A stretch of 31,220 nucleotides of DNA from Guillardia theta CCMP2712 (Eukaryota > Cryptophyceae > Pyrenomonadales > Geminigeraceae): positions 574,356 to 605,575 of the forward strand of contig NW_005434652.1 in NCBI RefSeq assembly GCF_000315625.1, given 5' to 3'. Below, one piece after another: positions 10,401 through 20,247 of this stretch. The notes below the pieces were generated by a model. That model had not been told where the DNA came from, ran no database searches, and saw only the letters and a program-made list of their open reading frames with translations. How positions within the stretch are numbered: the stretch's first letter is position 1; each line of letters starts with the position of its first letter. The translations under genes were made by a program, and so were the position numbers.

Positions 10401-13400
10401 GCTCATTACACAACCTCAGATACAACTGCAAGATTTGTACGGAAATCTCTTGTTTCTCACATCTGGGTATCAGGTGATTGTTTCCTTACTACCGCTTGCG
10501 GGAAAGTTTCCTGTTCCTCTTCCCTCTCCTCCTGTGCCGGGTCAGCCCAATGCTTCTTTATGTAAGTTATATCCGTTTCCCTTAGAAGGACAGAAAACTG
10601 CTTCACTTGTAAATGGTACAGCTTCCTTCACTGACCTTTCCGTCCGCCAAGTAATGAACGCATACAGACTTCACTTTTCCATGACTATCAACAATAAGCT
10701 GATAGAGGTAAATTCGAATAGCTTTAATGTTACTCCTGGGCAAGCAGCCTCGTTGTGTAACTACTCCTTGATGGCACAATGTGGAATATATTCACCATGT
10801 TTACAAAAGGCAATCATTGTTTGCATCGATTCATATGGCAACATTCAAAGTAATTGTAGTCTGTCAACGCAAAGTCCAACGTGCACAAGTGCGGGAGTGA
10901 CGGGTGCACTGTGTTCAGCACCCATGCACGCTCCAAAGTATTGTGAAGTGGGATATGTCTGTGCAATCATCGAGCAAGGTCCAGCGGGTGCAAAGATCAA
11001 CAGCAGCGTCTTGAACTCATACGAAATCCCGTACACGTGTCTCACTGATGGAAAAGGAGTTTTCAATGATCTGCGATTCACCATCACGAATCCGTTTTAC
11101 AAGGTGACTTTTTTTTCATACATTTGCTCGCGTGATACAATTACCGGAAACTGGACAGCAGTAGAGTTTAACTACACATCACCATTCTTTCCAGTATTAC
11201 CCCCTGCACCAGAATTCAAGGTCGTGCAATTTTCGGTTGATTTGTTACAAATTTTTACTGTGTTCGACAGAGTAACGAACATGAACAATGATCAGTACTC
11301 GATAGGGTCAACTCTGTGCGATAAAGTTTTTTCTCCAACTTTTACTGCTACTTTGGGGCAAGGATTTTCGTGCGCCTGGCTGAATGCGTCAGCGCTGGCT
11401 GTAACATTTGGTTCATTTGCAACGGTCAATGCAAGCACTGTTCTAGAGCTGTCCACATCGTCGAACATTACTTATACCGAATCCATTGATGGAGTCAGCC
11501 TCCAATCTTTTCCTGCCACTACTCAACTCGGGCAGATTGTAAACGGGAAGAACGTGACACGACAATTCATTTCCATACCTCAAAACGCTCTTTCTCCATT
11601 ACCAGTTCTAAGCGGCTTAAGCAAACTCTCAGCATGTGATAGAATTGGTATCGATGCATCTGGTTCGATCGGAAATGGGGCACGGAACTTTACGACTTTG
11701 ACTTGGGGAGTGAATTTTGACGAGTCTTACCCAGCAGCAGGAATTCTATCTTCAGGACTCCAGCGAACTTTCATCAATCGTTATGTCGAGTTTTCAAGTT
11801 TGTTGGCGGGAGTTTCGAATCAAGTGTCTCTACGGTTGCGCCCGAACGCAGCCATCTTGCCCGGATCGAGAATTACTCTTCTAGGACTTCCTGGTCCCGT
11901 GCTTCGCGAGTATGACTGCCCATCCATGCAAGCGCAGGCTTCCTCGCAGGTTTCCTGCATTCATGACATTGGCTTGTCAAACCCCCGAACATCATGCATA
12001 GATGTGATCTTGGAGGGTCCAAGCGCTTCCTCGTTCATGCCCAGCTCTCAATCACAACCCAAACCTGTGGCGCAGTGGTACAAGGGCGTGTCTGGTTGGG
12101 AGCTACACTTGAGAGTGCAGTATCAAGCATCTCAAAGTTGTTGTTATCTACCTGCCACTCAAGACACCATCATTTCTTTCACAATCGACAACCCAAATTA
12201 CCCCATTCAAAGCTCTGTGTCCATACAAGTAGAATGTGATGAAGCTTATCCAAGCTGTGTACAATCAAACTCAAGTTTGTTTGTGTATAACAGCAACTTC
12301 GGGCCTATCGGACCTCAAAATTTTCCGTTGCAAACCCTCCTTGCTACTTGTTTACCAGCTTTCTTATGTGCGACTGGTGTGACATTCGGAGGCAACGATT
12401 TTCCCATTCAAGTTGTTGCGGCTCAGATCTCTGAGACAACCCGAGTGAAGTCGACCTTGAACACCATCTCAATGACGTTCTCGTTGTCAACTACTGCACC
12501 TCCAGGAGCCGTCATTCTTGTTTATGGATTGAACGGCACTTCACAGAAAGCTGGTAGCGTCTGCATTTATGGTGACTCTAATGCAAACATTTCTTGCTCA
12601 AAATGTAGTGCAAATCCAAGCATACATATCGGTACGTGGTATACAGGAGCGAATGCTTTGAGATTTGTGGTGAGGAAAGAATATGTGCTTTCATCATTGC
12701 AACCAATCAAAATATCATTCAAATTGCCCAATCCTTCCTACACCAATCGTTTGACTTGTGGGAGCAGGAACGTGCTTGACTGCGCGTCTCTCAGTCGGCC
12801 TTACATTCAAGTGTTATCCAACCCCGAGTCGAGGTTCTCACCGACTCCTTATGCGGTAGCTGGTGACGTGTTGGGTGCGGGAATTCAACCAACGTTCACA
12901 GTGTCCAACATGATCCAGACAAACGCTATTGCAGGAGTTCAGACCATTCTTATCGTCCAGCTAGTATCTAACATCGATTTGCCCGTGAACACAACGCTTA
13001 CCCTCACAAATATGAATGGGATAGAATTTGTCGGTCCGTTTCCCAACGAGGATCGGCTGAATGGTTGTTGGGAATCAGTTACAGATCCAAATCAGACTGC
13101 TGCTAAGAATCTTTCTTTTGTTCTCACCAAGTGTGATGTCTTTGCGGATAATCTTTTCTCGTTGTACGTCTTTGTGACAAACCCACTGTCGAATGGACTT
13201 TATTCCCAAGTCCTGGTGACGGCCTCATACCATGGTTGCGATTTATGTCAGAGTAGCTGTAGGTGTGAGGTCACTTCTCCAGATCCATTCGAAATTCTTC
13301 CACAGCAAGTAACACTTGCAAACTCGAACAAGCTGCTGCTGATCCAATACGGCAGCTCCGTTCGCTTCAACGAGAGTTCAAACGTCACAGGCCAGATCAA

Positions 13401-16400
13401 CACGTTGACGATCTCCTTGGCCTCAAATGCCTCCATCTTGTCGGGTTCGTCCTTCACGATATCGGGTCTCAATGCAATTAGCAATCCACCTGCGACAATT
13501 ATCGTTACCTTGACATATGGCACAGCAGTACAACCAGTCTCAGGGAGCTTTGACTCCACGAAAGGAGCGCTGACTTTCAAGACGATTCAACCAATTTCAC
13601 CAGGGAATCTTGGTATCGAATTTGTGGTGGAGAACCCAGAAAACGCGAAAAGCAATTCCAAAATTACTTTGAAGGGCAACATTATACCTGGAATCTGTTC
13701 TGAACCACTGGCGATGCAAGAATGTGTTCAAGGCCTCGCATCTAGGTCATTGAAGGCGATTGAGTTTGAAGCCTCAGTCACCGACCGACTTCTTCTCAGC
13801 AATGGCAACAAAACGCTTGTTATCAAGACCATTCAGGAACTCTCTACAGTCTTTGGCGCATATAATATCATTGCTGTCCACCTCCGGCCAAATTTCAAAT
13901 TCAAAGGAAGTGGTAGCAGCATCACTTTGCAGGGCCTCAAGAACTCAATTTGGCCCCCAAAAACGACTTCGACTAGTCAAATTCAACTGGAAAATTCAAT
14001 AGCTGACTTGCTTCCCAACTGTTCGTGTATTTCTTGTGAATCTTCGAATTGTGATTGTACTCAATCAACATTGAACTCGCTGCAGCTGAATCTATTGTTT
14101 TGGAACTATGATCAATCTCAGAATCTTTTGTTTGATAAGCCTGTCACTGGTGAATGGGATCCCTCAGTCGGGACTTTGAAAGTGACATTGTCACCTAATG
14201 CTGAAATCCAAGCAAACCAAGACATTGTTTTTGCTTTCTCTGTTCGCAATCCAACTGTCAGATCGCGACCAAATGCTTTGAATGTAACTCTATTAACCCC
14301 GGATATCACCATTAATGCTGAATTTCAAAAAACTGTTCTGGTCGCAGGCTCGCTGCCCAAGTTCATCGAATTCACAATCAAAGACGAGGTCAGCACGGCA
14401 GATGACTTCAACAATTACACCATCACATTTGCTGCCAACTTTCCCATGACCACCTTGCTCACGGACTTGACAAGTCAGACCTCTGCGATCACCATATCTG
14501 GATTGACTGAGTTTCAGACACCAATACCAGGTCCATATCCCCTCCAAGGCGCCTCTCGATTCATGGCCTCGAAGCGAGGTGTCTATCAGGTGCTGTCCAC
14601 GTCATCGATCAGCTTTGTGTCAGGCGTGATGCTGGGTGGTTGTGAGTCTAGTTCAGCGGGATGCTCACTATACATTCCTGGCGTGTACGATTATCGTTCG
14701 TTACTGTCATATACAGTGAGCTTTGTGCTCAAGAATGGAGCTATTCTCAACTCTCTGGGCACGCTCCCATCGATCAGCTTCTCTAGCACTGAAGTAACTG
14801 TTGCTGCGACAGCTACCACGTCTCTCTCTGTCGGCCAAGTGCTCACATACCCACAAGTGATACGCTCAAATATATCAGAGTCGTCAAACATTCAGAGATC
14901 TCCAAACACGATTGCGATAGAGTTGAGCGTGAACTTTGATTTAAGAGGAGGTTCTAAGGTTTCTTTCGGAGGCTTTCAAAACAGCTTGTCAAGTAGCAAG
15001 ATCACGATCCGTAACAACTTCGAAACAGCAATACAAGGAATCTACAATTTATCGAAGGGAACTGTTGAATTCACATTGGGTCAAAAGGTGGTTGTCAAGG
15101 CTCAGTCATTGATGTCCTTCAACTTCACTCTGGTGAATCCCTCTCAATCTCGGATTCCTTCGGCGGTAACAGTTTCCATTACCGCGTCGTCATACACTGC
15201 CACCTGGGATTGCAACTCTTTACAGACTTCGGTACTGGGAAGTGATGTAGTCGTCCCCTCAACTGTCCTAGCAGGACCGCTGGTGTTCGGTGCGTCAAAC
15301 CCCTTGGATTTTGCTGTCAGAAGAGTTGGAGAGTCCACGCGTGTGAACTATGCAATCAACAAGATATGGGTGACTCTAGTGCCCTTCACAAGTGTGCCGG
15401 CAGGATCCTCCATGACTATCTCTGGAATTTCGAGCACGTACACTACTCAACAGGTCCTAGAGATCAATGGAACTTCTTCTTCTGCACTCACAGCCATCTT
15501 CAATCAAATATCTCAAAATAGTTTCTTCGTTCAGTTGACTCTCAACGTGGAAATGATCGCAGGTCAAGAGTTTGTGTTCTACTTCTTGTTGCAGAATAGG
15601 AATGGTCTCCAGCCAAAGAACGAGTTGCAGATCTCGGTACAAGGACCGCCAAGCACTGCAAATTACTACTCATTTGGACCTGTGCCGTTGATTGGCGATG
15701 TCTTGCGTTCTGGTTATGCGCTCTCGTGGGTGAAGAAGACAATCCAGCAGGAGACGAGGGTTGTAGGTGCAAGCAACGTTTTAAAGTTCACCATTCGCCC
15801 GAACGCTCCTCTCTATGAAAACACGAGAATTCTCATCTACGGTCTCAGGAACACGCTATCTTTGAAATGCTTCCCATGCGCAACTACTCTCATACCAGGC
15901 TTGGGATGCTCCACCGAGTGCACCCGCTGCGTGTCGAGACTTTGTAAGCAAGTGTACAACGAAAACTTGAACGCTAACTCTCTCTTCCTCATCAATTCCC
16001 CATTTGATTCAAGCACTGGAAATCTGAATTTGACAATAGCTCCCAGCCAGCTTATACCCGAGGACAAGGAAACCGTTTTTACCATCATTGTTTACAACAG
16101 TAATGAAACAAGCAATTTTCGAGCAGACTGCGTACCTTCTAATCAAGATTCTTGTCTTAGGATGGAAGTGTTGAATGCAGCCGTTTGTCCAGGAACATCG
16201 CTGAATGGAATGACATGCTCCAATCCGGAAACCATTCCTGCAGCGCAAAAGACGATATCAACTTCAACCCCTTCGATAGATAATTATGGTAATTCAAACA
16301 TTGACACATGCAGTGTCTGCCTTCGGACTGCCGACGTTTATGAACTGAATACTGTTTTACAAACGCAGACCTCTTTGATCATCAGCAATCTGTCTGTGTA

Positions 16401-19400
16401 TTCTCCTAGTTTACAAAATGTCCCAACTCTCATCCAAGGTGGCGTTGCACCTGGTCACTACCAAGTTTTCATTTTACTTTCAAACTGGGCAGGGCAAAGC
16501 AAGAAAGCATTCTTTGACCTTGAAAAGCCTTACCTGCCTCCCGGTTATGGTTATGGTCCCATGCATAACGAGTACCTGGCTCCCACCATCAGGATGACCA
16601 ACCCAAACAACATCACCATATTGTCTGGGAGAAGTTTGAATTTCTACTCGCATGGAACTCCGATCACATGCTTGGACATCGGTCTGTCGTCAGATCTGAG
16701 CTATTCTTGGATAGTCTCTTGCCAAACGTGCAAATCTCAAAGTTCACTCAAGACTTTGCTTGGAAACTCTCTTCGCCCCTGGCTTTCTGTGTCTTCGGAC
16801 TATCTTCTTGCAGGATGTGTATGTAACTTCACCGTCGTAGCCCATCAGTCGAGTGTCACTTCATCAGCAAGTGTGATTGTGAACGTCAGGCCCAAACGGT
16901 TGATTCCAGCTATAACTGGAGTCAATGCAGGCGGAGAGATGTCAAAGTTGCAAGACATATCTTTGAGCGCAAAGAGTTCTCATGATCCCGAGTCAGTTGT
17001 GACGAACTTTCAGATCACTGATGCACAAATTCAGTGGGTTTGTACTTACTCAAATTGTACGACTTGCTTCGTTCAACAACTTTGCCCAACTGATTCGTAC
17101 TCGGTCATCAACAGTGCGGAATTTGTGATGTATTCATCCAAGTTGATCGTCGGAGCTCGTTACACTATAGAGTTGCAAATACAACGAAAGTCAAGCTTAC
17201 TCAGTACAGTATTTGGGAGTTCATCCATCCCCTTCATGGGTGACTGGACTAGTACGAGTACTACGCAGGTGGAATTCACAGTGGTTGACCGCCCAGTTCT
17301 CTTGTGCAATATTTTGATGTGTAGCACAGCGATGACTAATGTTTATTCCTGTGGCAGTACGTCTCAGAATGTGCAAGTCAGTGGCAACCAGTACCAGTAC
17401 CTCAAGGGGTCCTGCACTCCCTCGGCAAGTGCTGGGATCTCCTCGTACTCGTGGACGCTTGTCAGTGACGTGCTGCCCAATTTGACGTCTGCAGACATTT
17501 CTACCTCGCTCTCGACCTCCTTCCTGGTGGTCAACCCCAGCGTCCTTAGAGCTGGGGTCAGTGCGAAATTTAGATTCAGTGCTGTAGACACAGCGTTGGT
17601 GTTGGGCTACTCTGAAATAACTTTAATAGCCAACTCCCCTCCAAGCGGTGGATACATCAGTGTTTTTCCGACCAGGGGAGTTGCTCTGGTCGACAACTTT
17701 GAGATCTCAGCACCAGCCTGGAATCCTAGCAGCAATGACAACCTTCCCTTAGTGTTCACGTTCTTTGCCAACGAGACTTTGCTTGCTCAGCAGTCTTCGA
17801 TCACACTGAACACGATTCTGTTTCAGGGAGACGCTTCAGCAAGCTTCCGACTTTCAATTCATGTCATAGTATCTGACAGTCTTGGAGATTATGCTGCTGC
17901 AGCACAAAATGTAACCGTCATCACAAACAACACGGATATACAAGCTTTCGCAAGAAATCAGATCAACCAAATCGATCAAGTGTTTTTGAATGCAGGTGAT
18001 GTTGCCAAGGCTACTCAATACATGGGCATTGTTGCGTCTACTCTCAATGCAAACCCTGCACCTTGCATCAACCCTCAGGAGCTAGGGTGCACTGGAGCAT
18101 GCTGTCTTCGCATCGCATTACTCAACAGTTTGCAGTTGACTGGCTCCATGTACGAACTGTCGTCATCCAGTCTGCCTATCATTGCCAATACGATGCTGCA
18201 GATCTTGAAAGCGCCGGAGGAGATTTCCTTCTCTTTGTTACAAGAAGCTATCTCGTACTCATCAACTCTCATCTCGAGCGAGTCAGGTAGTGGCGCAAAG
18301 AATCGGTACTTGCCAGGGAACTTGACTCAGCTTGTAGCCGCTCTGCTAGCAAGTGCGAAACTAAACGGCGGATCGATGATCGATGCAAGGTTGAATGCGA
18401 GGAGTCTTGTCAAGAGCTCAGCCGGTCGACAGCTCAAGGCAGTCTTGGGACTTACTGCGAGGAGTGCGAAAGCAGTGATCATGGCAGCCTTGTCCCTTCT
18501 CTCGTCCATCTCCACACTAAGTACCCAGCACACGATCCCAGACATATCCAAAGCTGTAGTCATTCAATCTGCCGGAATCATCGTGAACACGTCGGTGTTC
18601 TCTCAAACCTACTTCTCTATCAACGGTTTTGTTGTGTCGTTGAACAACTCAGAGATGTCGATCGGACTTCCTTCAAGCCTGCTTTCGTACATAGATCCAA
18701 CAACCCCACTCACTACCAGCATCTTTCAGATAATGGTTGCACAATTCGCTTATTCGGACAACCCTATCACGGGATCACTTGGTCCAGAAATTGTTCTTCA
18801 AATCCGACCATTTGGCAAAGACAACGTGATCTCTTTCAACATCATCGCAGGTCTGCCTATCACATTCAAGGTAAGTGAGCTTCTTTCCTTGGTTGATTCT
18901 GCCTGCTGACTTGCACCTCAAGCTCCTTCGCACGCAGCCTCTCAACTACTCCACACCGCCCCAACCGGGCTTCCAGCTCGTCCCCTTCATCCAGTACTTC
19001 GATGCTGACATCAGCGTATGGCAGTGGAAATCTACTGGAATGACATCTAGCACGTCTGTCAAGGTCACAGCTGCCCCGCAGCTGGTGACTTCGTCAGGGT
19101 ACTCGCTGAGCCAAAGGGTGTCCATCTTCTCGGTTTCTCAGGTCTGGGCAGGGTGTGATGGGGTCGCGTTCAGTGGCACTGTGATCGACTCTTGCGGGGT
19201 TTGCGGAGGAATGAACTACAGCTGCAGCGGCTGCGACGGAATCCCGAACACCGGCAGAGACAAGAATTGCAGTCAACATGGAGCTTGCAGCGGAGGAGCA
19301 TGTGTCTGCTACGAGAACTACTACGGCATCATGTGCGAGACCTTCTGCAGGTCTGACGAACTCTCCTGCCGTTGGTGCGAGTGACTCTGTTTGCAGGGAC

Positions 19401-20158
19401 AGTGTCATCTGTTCGGGTCATGGGAGGTGCAACCCCGGGACTGGAACCAGTTGCAGCTGCGAGCAAGGATGGGAGTCAGCTCCTGGCATCGCATTTCCTG
19501 GTCCGTTCTGTAATGTGTCCACCACAGCAGTTGCATCCAACTCCAACCTGTCGCAAACCGCGATACGCATCCTGCTGACCATCGGGCTGCCGGCCTTCAC
19601 CGGGGCTGTCATTCTCTCAGCAGTCGGCGTGGTGATGTTCAACCACCGCAGGAGGATGCTCAAGAAGTCCTTCAAGACCATCATCGAGTTCCCTCAGCCG
19701 CAACTTGACGTGACGGCTGAGGTGCGAGACAGCAACCTGCTCATGGTCCCGGACGAAGACGGCTGGGCCAACTTCGAGGTAACTGCTCTCCTGCTTGACC
19801 TTGTCCGTGATGCCTCTGTCAGATGCCAAAAGCCTCAGCAAAGTTAAGCTACGGGCCAAGCAGCGGTCAGCTGGCAACCGCCGTGGCAGCGAGCACTCGG
19901 ACGGAGCTGGAGCATGTGTCTTTGGAGTGCATCGATCGACGAGCGTCGCTCATCCGCAACCTGACCAAGTCGAAGTTCACGACGAGGAAGTACAAGACCA
20001 ACATGCCCCTAGAGGCAAGTGCGGTGAAGGAAGAAGCGTCGGACGAGGAGAGCGACACATGGAGCAGCGACTCAGAAGTCGGCATGCACGTCAAGTCTTG
20101 GCATATCACTAATCACCCGGAGTGGTTGGATCACGACAAGAACATGGACAGTCAATGA
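7412..20158 (+). CDS. Giant REJ-domain surface protein, single-pass, ~4146 aa
   Basis: This is predicted to be a type I membrane protein with a very large extracellular part, probably for adhesion or recognition. Exons are 7412-7663, 7751-9050, 9113-18870, 18938-19350, 19397-19778 and 19823-20158, totalling 12441 nt in phase. A hydrophobic segment (KFLSFISLLFVQSNALNA) near residues 62-79 resembles a signal peptide. It is followed by about seven filamin/Big-like beta-sandwich repeats, about nine further repeats ending in ISGL-type motifs, a REJ module (residues ~3000-3750), DSCGVCGG and EGF-like cysteine motifs, a membrane span near 3963-3989, and a ~157-aa tail. The tail begins with a basic stop-transfer (NHRRRMLKKSFK) and has an acidic Ser-rich patch (SDEESDTWSSDSEV). 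REJ occurs in sea-urchin egg-jelly receptors and polycystin-1, but here no GPS, PLAT or channel region follows. The 3' splice sites (gtaagt at 18871) are strong. The 5' start is uncertain because the signal-like segment lies about 60 residues after the nearest ATG. Confidence 0.8.
7751..11200 (+). other. Ectodomain region 1: about seven beta-sandwich repeats
   Basis: Each repeat ends in a motif of the type A-x-F-T-D-L followed by G-Y-x-L-x-F. Copies lie near 8094 (ATFTDL), 9023 (ASFTDL), 9469 (ATFDQL), 9811 (VTFTDL), 10228 (VQFTNL), 10621 (ASFTDL) and 11056 (GVFNDL). Between copies there is a recurring Q-x-x-x-x-D-x-Y-G-N turn (LQDLYGNLL, CIDSYGNIQ). This is the signature of filamin/bacterial-Ig-like modules seen in large adhesins. 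Many Cys residues suggest disulfides. Confidence 0.65.
9051..9112 (+). other. Inferred 62-bp intron (frame change in the giant gene)
   Basis: The frame used from 7751 ends at a stop near 9154, while the next long frame takes over upstream of that. Removing 9051-9112 (donor gtgctg, acceptor gtgtcag) restores the frame. It also gives about 17 residues between FTDL and TLTF, close to the 16 in a neighbouring repeat. A 32-bp intron (9081-9112) would also restore the frame but is unusually short and leaves extra residues. A sequencing error is a third possibility. Confidence 0.5.
11620..16120 (+). other. Ectodomain region 2: PKD/REJ-like start and about nine ISGL-type repeats
   Basis: A CDRIGIDASGSIGNGAR segment near 11635 resembles the start of PKD/REJ-like modules (CD-x-hydrophobic-DAS-x-S). 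About nine repeats follow with the pattern E-S/T-x-x-V ... N-x-hydrophobic strand ... G-S-x-I-x-I-x-G-L. They lie near 11780, 12425, 12910, 13365, 13825, 14370, 14865, 15325 and 15740, mostly 420-550 bp apart. Clear examples are ILSGSSFTISGLNAI (~13435), VPAGSSMTISGIS (~15393) and YENTRILIYGL (~15818). The repeats are diverged, so they are probably old. Confidence 0.6.
16560..18870 (+). other. REJ (receptor for egg jelly) module
   Basis: The strongest match is at about 17626-17720, NSPPSGGYISVFPTRGVAL followed by the F-x-I-S-x-x-x-W pattern, which is the core signature of the REJ family (Pfam PF02010). Upstream are two PKD-like segments (LSYSWIVSCQTC near 16700; SLSAKSSHDPES near 16965). The helical stretch from about 17940 to 18500 (ARNQINQIDQVFLNAGDVAK onwards) fits the C-terminal helical part of REJ regions. 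No GPS cleavage motif is visible before the exon ends at 18870. Confidence 0.75.
19140..19800 (+). other. Cys-rich CGVCGG/EGF-like motifs and membrane span of the giant protein
   Basis: DSCGVCGGMNYSCSGCDG at about 19189-19242 is a tandem cysteine motif common in large protist surface proteins. Two EGF-like units follow (CSQHGACSGGACVCYENYYG and CSGHGRCNPGTGTSCSCEQG), the second assembled across the 46-bp intron 19351-19396. The membrane span ILLTIGLPAFTGAVILSAVG begins near 19568 and is followed by a run of Arg and Lys. Introns at 19351-19396 and 19779-19822 have clear gt...cag ends. Confidence 0.8.
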
Positions 20159-20247
20159 GGTGAGAGAGAAGCAGAGCAGATTCAACGTCTGTCCTTGTTG
20201 TATCATTTACAGAGAGATGTCATCCCGTCTTTGTCACGCATTTCATG
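20159..20247. other. Short convergent intergenic gap
   Basis: Only 89 bp separate the stop of the giant gene from the stop of the propeller gene on the opposite strand. The 3' UTRs and polyadenylation regions must be very short or must overlap. Confidence 0.7.
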
